NCBI GenBank assembly: GCA_029242545.1
Contig: JAQWTV010000123.1
Location: 108,695 to 172,694 of the forward strand
Reading direction: 5' to 3'
From: Roseibacillus sp.
GTDB taxonomy: Bacteria; Verrucomicrobiota; Verrucomicrobiia; Verrucomicrobiales; Akkermansiaceae
Length of the DNA: 64,000 bases
The position numbers and the translations under genes are program-made. Below the pieces are notes generated by a model. That model saw only the letters and a program-made list of their open reading frames with translations. It made no database searches and was not told the DNA's origin. Each line of letters starts with the position of its first letter. The first letter of the stretch is position 1. Shown here in pieces: positions 17,068-26,176 of the stretch.

Positions 17068-19863
17068 CTACTCTGAAAGATCCTGCAGATGAAGAGTTCG
17101 CCGAAGTTGTTCGAGGGCCCTCGTCCGGGCCCGGATGTCCTGTTCAGTCTGGATCATCGCCATGACTTTCAGCATAAACTCAAAATCATTGTCGTCTAGA
17201 GAAGGCTCCTGACCTTCACCCCCGCCGCCGCCGCCGGCCCCGGAAGGGTCTTCAGGAGGATCAAGGATATCGGCCCATGCCTTCAGCTGGTCAGCCCACT
17301 TTTTCGCGGAGGAGAGGGCCATGAATGTCCGGTTGGTAACGATCTTCTCGCGGACCGCCTCTAAGTGGGAGTCGATGTTCGATTCCCTCATCTCGACCAT
17401 GATCTGCTTGTGTTCCTCCTTTTCCGTTCGTGCATAAAAATGCCCAAGATCCTCATGGATCCAGTGAACGTCTGAAGCTGTTCTTCGCTGCTGCATGGAA
17501 AGCTCTCCGAGGACTCGCTGATCTACTGGATCAAGTTCGTCATAGGGTGTCCCGGCGATAGTGGTGTTGCCCTTGTCGTCGATAGAAGCGATGAGGGTGT
17601 TAGCAATCCCATCTTCCTCGGAGGCAGCGCGACGTAATCTGTTGACAAAAGTGCTGGCTTCGAAGTCCTGGTTAGCTTCGTTGGCGCCTTCGATTGTCTC
17701 CCGCATTTTCTCAAGGACCTTCTCCTGCTCCTCAATGGCCTCTTGAAGGTCTTTCTCTGACTGTTCAGGGGTGGAGCTTGGGTCCTGTGCCTCCTGAAGC
17801 TGCTGCTCTACCTTGGGCATGTCCTCTTTGCTAAGCTCCTGCATTTTCTGCATGGTTTCGGCCATCTTCTGCATGGTTTCTGCTTCAACCTCTCCGTTCT
17901 TCAGGGCCTCCCCGAGAAGTTCTTCCATCCGTTCAGACAGCTCGGACATCTTTTCGATATTCTCTGCCTCGTTCATCTCCTGCTGCTCCAACCTCTCCTT
18001 GTTGGCTTCCTCCTGAAGCTTTTCGGCTCCATCCTGTTCTATTCGACGATTCTCGTCGAAGTTGTTCTGCTCACGGCGAGCCGCATCTTCGAGTTCGCCG
18101 ATGACACGGTCGAACTGGTCCTTCAGGAGCTGGGCTTGTTCGTCCTTGGTCAGGATGTGGAGGGTGATGGGCTCGGAATAGACCCGCCCTCGCCCGGGAA
18201 AGTAGTCTTCGACAAATGCACGAACCTGTAGCTTCTGGGCAGGAATATTGCGAGTTTTGGGCGAAAAGTGAACCACTCCTGAGAGTCGTCGCTGGTTGGG
18301 TGCCCCGAGCTCGAGGACGTGACTTCCCCTGGAAGGAGTCTCATCGGTTGGCTTAGTGAATTCTCCGGTCCATTCGTAGCCGATCTGCTTCGAGCCGTAG
18401 TCGTCTTCCGCAATGATTTCGAAGCTGACCGTCTCTTCCTCTAGAATGACGGTTTGTCTCTCAATGTCCTGAATGTAAGCGATGGGCTTCTGGTCTTCAA
18501 GGGGTTCGACTCGGATTCTGTGTCCACCTGCATCCTCCAGACCGTTGACGTCTTCCCAGTTCATTTGGAGTTCGAGAGGCTGAGATTGAAGAGAGATTCG
18601 GGGGGAGATCATCTGGGAACCTGCGACCCTCAGCGGAAGAATCCGCGGGGGGGCCGGTTGGTCCTCTTTCTCCCCGTCGAGTAGTGGGTCCGCTGCGAGG
18701 GGAGCGTTCGAATCAGAGTTGTCGGTAGCTTCTCCGATTTCCTCACTGTCGCCGAGGGTCTCGAGGTCGCTATCAAAAAGGTCTCTTTCGGTGGTCTTGG
18801 GCAGCTCTTTGATGGTAAGCATACCAGTTTTTAATTCGCGACCTTCCAAAGTTGTCGCCTCCAGAGAAACCTGACTTCCTACCACGACATCCCCTGAGAG
18901 AGTTCCCACGCGGAGCTCCTTGGTTTTATCTTGGAGTTGTAGATATTCAGGATACACGATTGTGGCCCGGACGGATTTAATGGCGGGGCGTGTCTGAGGA
19001 ATTACCTCCACTACCGGGCGAGCATCTCCGATACTGATCAGAACGCGGCCCGGCTCAGACTGTCCCGGGAAATCAAAGGTATAGGATTTCTTGTCGTCCT
19101 GAAGCTGGGCAGAGACAGGCTCCTGAATGCCAAACCTCGCGACCCCACTCGTAGGTCTCTGATCGGAGAGCTCGCTCAGGGAAACCGTGACACTGAATGG
19201 CTCATCCATCGGAACGATGATGGTTTCTTTGAAATCGCTGATTTTGGTGAAGGTATACCGTTGAACATCCGAAAATGGCCTAAGCCACCGCTCGAACGCG
19301 TTCTGGCTCGGTTTTGGGACCTTCCACAGGGCGGCCGCAATGATGGCGGCAGTCGTGAGAACCATCAGGGCCCAGCGGATGTGCCGCGGAGCTGGTAAGG
19401 CCGCTTTCAGATTCCGGCCTTCGGCCTGCTTCGCCACGGCCTTCATCGCAGCAGCTCGAAGCTCCGGGGAGAGGGCCTCTTTACTTTCTCTTTGGTCCTG
19501 AAGCTCCACGACGCCCAGCATCCGGTCGCCGAGGCGAGGAAACTTTCGAGCAATTAAGCGTGCGAGCTGAGCTTCGCGGCGATGCCTAAAAACCCAGCGG
19601 TGGATCCAGTAGGGTGCGAAGAGGGTGAAAAGGGAGGTGCCTCCTAAAAGAATGACGAGCCGCACGGTTGGAGGAGTGTTCCAAATGCGGTCGAGTCCGA
19701 AGACTACCAGATAGGAAAAGAGGAGTCCGAAGAGACCTGCTAATAAGGCTTCCGCGACCTTGATAAACCATAGGCGCCCACGGAACGCTTCCAGTTGCCT
19801 TCTGAGGCTGTCGGGTAAAGGCGCGCGCTTGTCCTTCGAGTGGGGGCCTTGGTCAGGTGACAT
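17068..19863 (-). CDS. DUF4175-like membrane and coiled-coil protein
   Basis: 931 residues from ATG 19863; a TTG at 19929 would add 22 residues that look non-coding. Two transmembrane helices near the N-terminus (VAEALLAGLFGLLFSYLVVFG and VRLVILLGGTSLFTLFAPYW) and a third near residue 170 (WALMVLTTAAIIAAALW) are followed by a large extracytoplasmic part: beta-rich Ig-like segments (about 200-560), then a long charged coiled coil (about 590-720, with METMQKM repeats) and a Gly/Pro hinge (GAGGGGGGEGQEP) before a C-terminal helical tail. This matches the DUF4175 type found in Planctomycetes, Verrucomicrobia and Alphaproteobacteria, often near MoxR/DUF58 genes, which are not seen here. First gene of the operon running to 11036. 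Function unknown; probably an envelope scaffold. Confidence 0.75.
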   Translation of the reverse strand: MSPDQGPHSKDKRAPLPDSLRRQLEAFRGRLWFIKVAEALLAGLFGLLFSYLVVFGLDRIWNTPPTVRLVILLGGTSLFTLFAPYWIHRWVFRHRREAQLARLIARKFPRLGDRMLGVVELQDQRESKEALSPELRAAAMKAVAKQAEGRNLKAALPAPRHIRWALMVLTTAAIIAAALWKVPKPSQNAFERWLRPFSDVQRYTFTKISDFKETIIVPMDEPFSVTVSLSELSDQRPTSGVARFGIQEPVSAQLQDDKKSYTFDFPGQSEPGRVLISIGDARPVVEVIPQTRPAIKSVRATIVYPEYLQLQDKTKELRVGTLSGDVVVGSQVSLEATTLEGRELKTGMLTIKELPKTTERDLFDSDLETLGDSEEIGEATDNSDSNAPLAADPLLDGEKEDQPAPPRILPLRVAGSQMISPRISLQSQPLELQMNWEDVNGLEDAGGHRIRVEPLEDQKPIAYIQDIERQTVILEEETVSFEIIAEDDYGSKQIGYEWTGEFTKPTDETPSRGSHVLELGAPNQRRLSGVVHFSPKTRNIPAQKLQVRAFVEDYFPGRGRVYSEPITLHILTKDEQAQLLKDQFDRVIGELEDAARREQNNFDENRRIEQDGAEKLQEEANKERLEQQEMNEAENIEKMSELSERMEELLGEALKNGEVEAETMQKMAETMQKMQELSKEDMPKVEQQLQEAQDPSSTPEQSEKDLQEAIEEQEKVLEKMRETIEGANEANQDFEASTFVNRLRRAASEEDGIANTLIASIDDKGNTTIAGTPYDELDPVDQRVLGELSMQQRRTASDVHWIHEDLGHFYARTEKEEHKQIMVEMRESNIDSHLEAVREKIVTNRTFMALSSAKKWADQLKAWADILDPPEDPSGAGGGGGGEGQEPSLDDNDFEFMLKVMAMIQTEQDIRARTRALEQLRRTLHLQDLSE

Positions 19864-20027
19864 ACAGGAAGCAGGGGAGCGGGGACTAAAGTTCTTACAG
19901 GAGGACTCTTGCAGAGGAGGCACGGCCAATCCAGTTGGAAATTACCCCGGAGCTGATTGAATTACAGGTTTGTCCAAGGCAGTTTGCCATCAGGCGCTCA
20001 CAATCCCGACTTCTTATGTTTTTTAAA

Positions 20028-20642
20028 CTATTGCAGATAGGGGTTATTGTGAATTTCCTCGCCGAGAACGCCAGTGGGTCCGTGGCCTGGGAGAAGTTGA
20101 GTTGCAGCTGGGAGGCAAGCTATATTGGATTTTATGCCTGATATCAGGAGATCATGATCTCCATGAGGGAAGTCGGTACGACCAATTCCACCTCTCGCAA
20201 AAAGGGTATCACCAGAGAAAAGTTTTTGAAAAAGTGCCACGTGGAACACAAAAGAATCTGGAGAGTGGCCCGGAACGGGGGCTGGCTCAAATTCAATGCC
20301 GTTGATCTCGATTCGGCTCGTTTCCGGGGTGAAGACTTCATCCACTGAGAACTCGGGGCAGGACACCGTGAGTCCCCACTTTGCTGCTAGATCCGTTAAT
20401 TGGAGTTCAGGGGAGAATGGCGCGGACGCGTAGATGGGGACTCCTGCCCGTTGAAAGAGTGACACATCTTCTATATGGTCGAAGTGCTGATGGGTGAGTA
20501 ACAGACCGGTCGGTTTACTTCCTCTTTGTTCGCAGAAGTTAAACATACCTTCTGGGGCGTCGATCACTACTCCGCCCTCTGTGGTTTCAACAAGGTAGCC
20601 ATTAGTTTGACAAAATCCTCCACAGTGTGCGCTGAGCTTCAT
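20028..20642 (-). CDS. Metallo-beta-lactamase-fold hydrolase (glyoxalase II-like)
   Basis: About 204 residues from ATG 20642 (MKLSAHCGGFCQTNGYLVE, the usual start of the family); an ATG at 20690 would add 16 residues. The zinc-binding motif T-H-Q-H-F-D-H-I is present, with further ligands in VPGHSPDS, FSGDTLF and LLPGHGP, as in glyoxalase II and related thioesterases. It most likely hydrolyses a thioester such as S-lactoylglutathione or a persulfide/other small thiol ester; the exact substrate cannot be read from sequence. No signal peptide, so cytoplasmic. It lies alone on the minus strand, with a perfect AT-rich inverted repeat just upstream. Confidence 0.88.
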   Translation of the reverse strand: MKLSAHCGGFCQTNGYLVETTEGGVVIDAPEGMFNFCEQRGSKPTGLLLTHQHFDHIEDVSLFQRAGVPIYASAPFSPELQLTDLAAKWGLTVSCPEFSVDEVFTPETSRIEINGIEFEPAPVPGHSPDSFVFHVALFQKLFSGDTLFARGGIGRTDFPHGDHDLLISGIKSNIACLPAATQLLPGHGPTGVLGEEIHNNPYLQ

Positions 20643-20712
20643 GGCGAGACGGTGTCCTAATTTATAGGAAGGTGCAAGCCGTCGCAACATGAAGGATCGG
20701 CGTCGGTTAACC

Positions 20713-20729
20713 TAACATTAAAAATGTTA
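20713..20729. promoter_or_regulatory. Perfect AT-rich inverted repeat upstream of the MBL-fold gene
   Basis: TAACATT-AAA-AATGTTA, 7-nt arms with a 3-nt spacer, flanked by CCTAA-like and TTAGG-like half-repeats. It lies 23-39 nt before the upstream ATG (20690) and 71-87 nt before the preferred start (20642). An operator for the metallo-hydrolase gene is plausible; a weak terminator for the DUF3108 gene is less so because no T-run follows. Confidence 0.35.
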
Positions 20730-20795
20730 ATTAGGAGTCCAGATTGAAATTTTGGAGGGAGAGGCATCTCCCAGCGGGATCTAAGAGGCGGGCCT

Positions 20796-21596
20796 CTACA
20801 GATACTTTTTGCCTGTCAGTATCGCTCGAACGTCACCAATGAAGACTTCGGTTCGGAGTTCGACAGGGAGTCGCTCGCGGTCATCGCTGAGCCACAGGGT
20901 TGCGGTCTTCATTTTGTTGTAACTGATCAGTTTTCCTCCGGCTCCAATCTTCTGAAGCTTGATATCCATTTTGAGGCACTTCAGCCCGCGGTGCGTCTCA
21001 CGGCTGAGCACGGATACCCTTGCAAGATAGGGACTTGCAAAAGGATGCACCACGAGAACGGCCTTCTCTCCAATTCCCATTTCGAGGCGCCTCAGGTAAA
21101 TCAATGCGGAGGCCAAGTCATAGATTGGGGCCTTCGAGAAGGAGAAGGTGGAATTCCTTGTTCTGGGGCCTGAACCCTTAGGCGATGGCGTGAAGATCTC
21201 CCTGCTGCGTAGTGAGGGGCGATACCAGTTGCTGGTCTCGGTGCGCCCTTTGCTTGTCGTTTCCGTGGAGGTAAACATGGAGGGCAGGTAGGAGCCTTTC
21301 TTCAGAAACGAGGTGAAACTGTAATTGTAGGGGTATAACGATCGAGCCAGACCGGTGCTCTCTCCGTAAATTTGTGTAATAAAATGGTTGGGATAGCGGG
21401 CGTCTTTTCGCCCGAAGAGCATGTTCAAGCGCCCTGAGTTAATTGCGCCATTCCAATTCATCTGGAAGCTTAAATGAACGGGTCTGATAGTTAAAAATGA
21501 AGGGTCCGGCTTGCGGGTTGTCACTTCGTCCTGCCAGCCTTGTAGCGACGCCGTAAATGCTCCGATGAATGCCGCAGTAATGAGATATGATTTCAT
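20796..21596 (-). CDS. DUF3108 domain-containing exported protein
   Basis: 266 residues with a signal peptide (MKSYLITAAFIGAFTASLQG). The C-terminal block ATLWLSDDRERLPVELRTEVFIGDVRAIL is the characteristic end of DUF3108 proteins, beta-barrel-like envelope proteins of unknown function, and the block DLASALIYLRRLEMGIGEKAVLVV in the middle also fits. It shares no operon partner that would reveal a function: the next gene upstream (hisI) is on the same strand 114 nt away. Confident on family, not on role. Confidence 0.82.
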   Translation of the reverse strand: MKSYLITAAFIGAFTASLQGWQDEVTTRKPDPSFLTIRPVHLSFQMNWNGAINSGRLNMLFGRKDARYPNHFITQIYGESTGLARSLYPYNYSFTSFLKKGSYLPSMFTSTETTSKGRTETSNWYRPSLRSREIFTPSPKGSGPRTRNSTFSFSKAPIYDLASALIYLRRLEMGIGEKAVLVVHPFASPYLARVSVLSRETHRGLKCLKMDIKLQKIGAGGKLISYNKMKTATLWLSDDRERLPVELRTEVFIGDVRAILTGKKYL

Positions 21597-21710
21597 CTGC
21601 CTAGTTAGACGAGGTTGAGGGTGAATAATTCAATTCGCTCGCTCTTCCTCCAGTCTGAGCTGGGGAAGATTGCGGCTGTCTACGCTGCCTTTGCCTTAGG
21701 GTCTTCGAGA

Positions 21711-22169
21711 TTATTCCGAGCTATAAACCTTTGCCGGATCAAAGGTGCGCTTCCCCCAAAAGGCTAGTGCGGAAGGGTCGCCGGGAGTGACGGATCGGTA
21801 GAAGCAGGAACGACGACCCGTATGGCATGCGCCTGCTCCTTGCTGGTCCACATATAAAATCAGTGCATCCTGATCGCAGTCGGTGCGAATCTCGAGGATC
21901 TTCTGGGTGTGTCCGGAGGTTGCCCCTTTATGCCAAATCTCCTGCCGGCTACGCGAATAGTAGACGGCCTCGCCTATTTGAAGCGTCTGTTTCAGGGATT
22001 GCTCGTTCATCCAGGCCAGCATCAGAGGCTCCTTGGTCTCGGCGTCGATCGCAATGGCGGGAATAAGGCCTTTGGAATCGAACTTGGGGCAAAATTGGTC
22101 TGTTTCGTCGACTGCGGCGGAATCCTTTGTGGAAAAGGTGACAGGTTTCGGCTGGTCCTGATTGCTCAC
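21711..22169 (-). CDS. hisI: Phosphoribosyl-AMP cyclohydrolase
   Basis: Third step of histidine biosynthesis: hydrolytic opening of the adenine ring of PR-AMP. 152 residues; the core with LMLAWMNEQSL, the zinc/magnesium region EIRTDCDQDALILYVDQQG and the cysteine motif GACHTGRRSCFYR (third zinc ligand pair) is complete. The HisE pyrophosphohydrolase domain, often fused, is absent, so this is the stand-alone HisI form. The start is GTG at 22169; no ATG is available before the conserved core. The first 30 residues are a poorly conserved extension. The gene stands alone, divergent from the delta' gene, and is far from hisC (54,906), so his genes are scattered. Confidence 0.94.
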   Translation of the reverse strand: MSNQDQPKPVTFSTKDSAAVDETDQFCPKFDSKGLIPAIAIDAETKEPLMLAWMNEQSLKQTLQIGEAVYYSRSRQEIWHKGATSGHTQKILEIRTDCDQDALILYVDQQGAGACHTGRRSCFYRSVTPGDPSALAFWGKRTFDPAKVYSSE

Positions 22170-22294
22170 GGATTTGATGCTGGCCGGGGCGCGTAAAAAG
22201 GAAAAGTCGGAAATCTGGGAAATGAGGTGGCAGCAGGGCTTATCTGGCTGTCGGTTTTAATTGCAGGGTGCTCAGGGATCCGTTGGATTGAGGC

Positions 22295-23335
22295 ATGGCG
22301 CTGACAGAGAACATGGCTTTCAATTTGATTGAGGGTGCCCATGCAAGAGAGCGTCTTGCTCATGCATTTCTGATTTCCGGAGCTACCGGAAGCGGTAAGC
22401 GAGAACTTGCGGCAAGGGTTATCGCCATGGTGAACCCTGCCGAGGCCAGCGGGGGGGGTGATCTTTTTGGAGGATCTCCTGATGTGCCGTGCTCGGCAGA
22501 TCTCGATGATCTGGAGGGAGAGTTTGTTAGGGTTGTTAGGCCTCGTTCGAGGTCGAGGAGGATTCTTATCGACGATATTCGTGGGCTGGAGCGCAGCATG
22601 CATCTTGCTGCTCCGTCGGGGGTGTGGAAGGTTGGTGTCGTTGTTGATGCGGATCGTATGTTTGACGAGCCTGCAAACGCTTTCCTAAAGACGCTGGAGG
22701 AGCCGCCGCCCGGCTGCCTTCTTCTTCTGCTGACTTCCAATGCAGATATCCTCTTGCCAACCATTCGCTCCCGTTGTGTTGAGATTGTTCTTCAGTCGAG
22801 TGGTGAGAATCAATTTCTTGAAGAGCAAGAAAGCGCTGCGTTTGCTGCAATTCTGGCTCACAGTGCGGCAAAGCCATCGGCTCATAGCGCACTGCTGCTG
22901 AAGGCGGCTTTTGAATCGTTGCTGAATAGAAGAAAGGAGGGGATCAACGCCGCGAATAAGGACTCCTTGAAGCAGGAGGCAGATGCCTACAAGCAGGCGA
23001 CGGAGGGTGACTGGCTGGATGAACGTGAAAAGTATTACGAGGCAATGGCAGCCTCGGAGTATCTGGCTGTCCGCTCTGCCTTGGTAGACTGGTTGATTTC
23101 ATGGCTGGGCGATGCGGTGAGGCAGAAAGCAGGCTCCACAGCTCTTAGCCTCTCTCAACATGGAGAGGATACGAGGAAGCTTGCGGAGGCCGAGGACATG
23201 ACCGGACTCCTTGCCCGGATTGAGACTCTTCAGGAGCTCAGGGATCTCCTGAATACCAATGTGCCGGAAAATCTGGCCCTTGAAGTGTCGTTCCTTAAGG
23301 CTTTTGGAGCCTCTGGTGCAGGCCAGAGATGCTAG
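22295..23335 (+). CDS. holB: DNA polymerase III, delta' subunit
   Basis: Clamp-loader subunit of the replicase, an AAA+ protein that transmits ATP hydrolysis within the gamma/tau complex. 346 residues. The start MALTENMAFNLIEGAHARERLAHAFLISG is typical, with the P-loop-like GATGSGKRE at 29-37, the lid-region NAFLKTLEEPP and the sensor 1/SRC motif (TIRSRC). The zinc-binding cysteine cluster of E. coli delta' seems to be missing: only one Cys is in that region (VPCSAD). The C-terminal helical domain is present. It is followed 88 nt later by fabG on the same strand; a functional link is not apparent. Confidence 0.88.
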   Translation: MALTENMAFNLIEGAHARERLAHAFLISGATGSGKRELAARVIAMVNPAEASGGGDLFGGSPDVPCSADLDDLEGEFVRVVRPRSRSRRILIDDIRGLERSMHLAAPSGVWKVGVVVDADRMFDEPANAFLKTLEEPPPGCLLLLLTSNADILLPTIRSRCVEIVLQSSGENQFLEEQESAAFAAILAHSAAKPSAHSALLLKAAFESLLNRRKEGINAANKDSLKQEADAYKQATEGDWLDEREKYYEAMAASEYLAVRSALVDWLISWLGDAVRQKAGSTALSLSQHGEDTRKLAEAEDMTGLLARIETLQELRDLLNTNVPENLALEVSFLKAFGASGAGQRC

Positions 23336-23423
23336 CGCTGAATCGCGCCTTCTCGTGCTGGATTGCATAGATCTGGAGAGAATAAATCTTTCGAATCGTT
23401 CCATTTCATCGCAAACCATCCCC

Positions 23424-24170
23424 ATGGATCAGTTCAAGGATAAGAGGGTGGTGGTGACCGGGGCAGGCCGGGGTATCGGGCAAGCTGTCGCAGAGGCGTT
23501 TGCGGCGGAGGGCGCAAGGGTAGCCGTTCTAAGTCGGAACGAGCAAAGTTGCGGGCAGGCTGCTGCCACGATTAACAAGCAGTATTCGGACGCAGCGATA
23601 CCCTTCGCGGTGGACGTCGCGGATTATGATGCGATGCAAGCGGTCGGTAAGGAGATCGTGGCAGAGTTTGGCGGGGTAGATATTCTCGTTAACAACGCAG
23701 GGATCACGCGTGATGGGTTGTTGCTCCGAATGAGCGGTGAGGATTGGGACGCGGTGCTCGATACAAATCTCAAAGGGGCCTTTAATGCGGTGAAGGCCTT
23801 TCAGCGACCTCTCATGAAAGCTGGTGGTGCGCGCATCATTAATGTGAGTTCGGTGATCGGTCTGATTGGTAATGCTGGCCAGGCGAACTATGCGGCTTCG
23901 AAGGCAGGGTTAATAGGGTTTACGAAGTCAGTTGCCCGTGAGCTCGCTTCGCGGAAGGTTACCTGTAACGCGGTCGCGCCCGGATTTATTCGGACCGACA
24001 TGACGGATGCTCTCAGCGAGGAGATGCAGGAGGAAATTATCAAAAGGATCCCCTTGAAAGACATGGGTGAAACCGCAGAGATCGCAAGCCTTGTGCTTTA
24101 TCTTTCCAGCCCAGAAGCTCGGTACTTGACCGGACAGGTGGTAGCCATTGATGGCGGCATGACCATGTGA
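23424..24170 (+). CDS. fabG: 3-oxoacyl-[acyl-carrier-protein] reductase
   Basis: NADPH-dependent reduction of 3-ketoacyl-ACP in fatty acid elongation. 248 residues from ATG 23424 (MDQFKDKRVVVTGAGRGIGQ); an in-frame start at 23259 would run back into the delta' gene and is rejected. The Rossmann motif TGAGRGIG, the NNAG motif (90-93), the catalytic N115, S143, Y156 and K160, and the end GQVVAIDGGMTM are all present, so it is a canonical FabG. The ACP, fabD and fabF genes that usually surround it are not here. A different SDR dehydrogenase is possible but the C-terminal block favours FabG. Confidence 0.93.
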   Translation: MDQFKDKRVVVTGAGRGIGQAVAEAFAAEGARVAVLSRNEQSCGQAAATINKQYSDAAIPFAVDVADYDAMQAVGKEIVAEFGGVDILVNNAGITRDGLLLRMSGEDWDAVLDTNLKGAFNAVKAFQRPLMKAGGARIINVSSVIGLIGNAGQANYAASKAGLIGFTKSVARELASRKVTCNAVAPGFIRTDMTDALSEEMQEEIIKRIPLKDMGETAEIASLVLYLSSPEARYLTGQVVAIDGGMTM

Positions 24171-24201
24171 TTGAGGTCTCGAGTTGAGGGTGGGTATAGT
24201 T

Positions 24202-25194
24202 TTACCGTTGTCCCTCAAAGGGGCGAACCTGCTCCGTTTCTGCACATTCAGTGAGCCAGCTGAAGAGTCTCCGCACCTCCTCATTATCAGTGCGGATGGC
24301 ATCAAGGGCAGCCCAATCCAGGTGGTCCCTGAGCCGAGGGCTGGCTATCCTCCTTACATCGAAGCGCTCCATAAGAGCCTCTGTCTCACGAGGTTGCCCG
24401 GTCAGAATATGCTCAGCCCCTGGAAGTTCATCGAGCATCTCAGCTGTCAGGCCAAAGGTGGTAATTCCAATCCCGAAACGGTTGCTTAGCTGACGCAGGG
24501 CGTCGGCTAGAGCCTCATCCTCGATGGGACCAGCATAGAAGAGTTCTCCTCCCTGGCACCACGAGCTCACGCTTAGAGCTTGGAAAAATTCTTCCCGGAA
24601 TAGCTCGTGATTTGGGACGAGGCGGAGGGTCACAGATTGAATCCGATAGGGGGGAATCCCAAGGCTGCTCTTGAGAGCCAGAGTCTCGGGGTCGAGATTG
24701 AGGACTTGATCAGCAGGTTCGCCCCCTTCCCAGTCAACGACCGCCATATCTGGGAATTTCCAGAGGTTACCGAGAGGGGAGTCTCGGGTAAGGGCATCCC
24801 TGAACTGATAAGGAAAGCGTCCGTTAATTTCGCAGTAGCGGGTGGCCGCAGCTCTGAACTTACGGATCCTCTGTAGCATATGGTCCACCGCCCCAAGGTC
24901 TCCTGCGAAATCATCGAGGCGCCCTTGGGTCATGGAGAGTAGATCCTGCGCCCCTGACAGGGCGGGGACCGGGGCAGTTCGGCGGTAATATCCCTGACCC
25001 TTTTCAACCTTCGCGATCGGCGAAGCGGGATCGCAGGACATAATTGAAAAATGGTAGCGGAGGGAGGCGTCCGAATAGTCGCCTTCAAGCCGCAGTCTTA
25101 CGAGCCGGATGAGCTCGGTTCCCTTTGTCGCCTCCTTGGGGCTAGACGGAAGAATCGTAGGGAGGATGTCGGTCAGTTGCTGGCGGAGACTCAT
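24202..25194 (-). CDS. Hypothetical protein, possible winged-helix N-terminus
   Basis: About 330 residues from ATG 25194 (MSLRQQLTDILPTILPSSP); a TTG at 25248 would add 18. The N-terminal ~90 residues (ELIRLVRLRLEGDYSDASLRYHF, then DPASPIAKVEKGQGYYRR) look like a winged-helix module of the kind in HARE-HTH or restriction-associated proteins. The rest (RIRKFRAAATRYCEINGRFPYQF, WKFPDMAVVDWEGG) resembles a REase-like or DNA-binding domain by feel only. No signal peptide or membrane segment. It ends 31 nt from fabG, converging on it. I recognise no named family; function unknown. Confidence 0.7.
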   Translation of the reverse strand: MSLRQQLTDILPTILPSSPKEATKGTELIRLVRLRLEGDYSDASLRYHFSIMSCDPASPIAKVEKGQGYYRRTAPVPALSGAQDLLSMTQGRLDDFAGDLGAVDHMLQRIRKFRAAATRYCEINGRFPYQFRDALTRDSPLGNLWKFPDMAVVDWEGGEPADQVLNLDPETLALKSSLGIPPYRIQSVTLRLVPNHELFREEFFQALSVSSWCQGGELFYAGPIEDEALADALRQLSNRFGIGITTFGLTAEMLDELPGAEHILTGQPRETEALMERFDVRRIASPRLRDHLDWAALDAIRTDNEEVRRLFSWLTECAETEQVRPFEGQR

Positions 25195-25438
25195 GACAGA
25201 TACTGTAGAAGCGGTCCTAACCAAGTCCCCCCGACGATCAGGTCGCAAGCAGCAATACGCCCCCGGCGTAAAATTTTTCTCTAATCGTGAACAACCTGCT
25301 TCTTATTAACAGAAACTCCATTGATACTCCCAAAAATATCAGACTTGATCCGGGAAAAATAGCGATCGTTGATAAAACGGGCCAATTGAATAAAGAAGCC
25401 ACTCTTGCGTCTTAGATAGGTAACTGCGATATTCCTGT

Positions 25439-26176
25439 ATGACCTCAGTACCTTGGCTTGCATTCCTGCTTGGTGGTGTTTTTGCGCTTGGTGCAATAAC
25501 AGCCTCTGGGCGAGATGAAGCTCCCGATGCCGACGCTTTGCTGAAGACCGCCAGATTTGTGACGACGTTGCAGCAACAGGATCTGAAAGGCTATATACGG
25601 AAGGGGGAGACCAAGTTTCCTGTCGGGCTTTACCTGCGAGGTCAGGATATTCAGTTGAGCTATACTCGGCCACGCGAGGGGAAGGATATCCGCTTTCACA
25701 TGCGGCTTGGGGAAAATCGTTATGATCTCTTCGAGCTGGCAAATGGTAAGACGGTAAGGTTTCCGGAAGAAAAGCTAGGGCAGTCAATCGAGGAGACTGA
25801 TTTGTCTTACGAAGACCTGGCAATGAGATTTCTTTATTGGCCCGGCGGTAAGATCGATGGCTTGGAAAAGGTGAAGGGGCAGGATTGCTGGGTAGTTCGC
25901 CTCATAAACCCCACTCAGACAGGGCGCTATGTTCAGGTGCGAGTCTGGGTTCATAAGAAGTCGCAGGCGCTGATGAAGGTGGTTGGCTACGACAAGGACG
26001 GGAAACCTCTGAAAAGATTTGCGGTCACAGATGTGATGAAGGTTGGAGATGCCTATACCTTGAGAAGGATGCGGGTCGACAGTGTAGACCCGATCCAGAA
26101 CAGGGTTGTGGGGATGACCTACCTCGAATTTGACAAGCCGAAGGTAAGAGCTCCCAGGCCCGGGGGGCTGAGGTGA
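25439..26176 (+). CDS. Outer-membrane lipoprotein-sorting (LolA-like) protein
   Basis: 245 residues with an N-terminal hydrophobic signal (MTSVPWLAFLLGGVFALGA). The block ETDLSYEDLAMRFLYWPG, followed by GQDCWVVRLINP and VRVWVHKKSQALMKVVGYDKDGKPLKRFAV, is typical of the LolA-like periplasmic family (outer membrane lipoprotein-sorting protein, PF17131) which forms an open half-barrel binding lipids. True LolA carries lipoproteins from LolCDE to the outer membrane; whether this one does is not shown, and several paralogues usually exist per genome. It is alone on the plus strand, ahead of asnS by 166 nt. Confidence 0.8.
   Translation: MTSVPWLAFLLGGVFALGAITASGRDEAPDADALLKTARFVTTLQQQDLKGYIRKGETKFPVGLYLRGQDIQLSYTRPREGKDIRFHMRLGENRYDLFELANGKTVRFPEEKLGQSIEETDLSYEDLAMRFLYWPGGKIDGLEKVKGQDCWVVRLINPTQTGRYVQVRVWVHKKSQALMKVVGYDKDGKPLKRFAVTDVMKVGDAYTLRRMRVDSVDPIQNRVVGMTYLEFDKPKVRAPRPGGLR

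Noticed and set aside
20147..20162. GGAGATCATGATCTCC 16-bp palindrome
   Set aside because: It encodes part of the HGDHDLLIS stretch of the metallo-hydrolase; no sign of a regulatory role.
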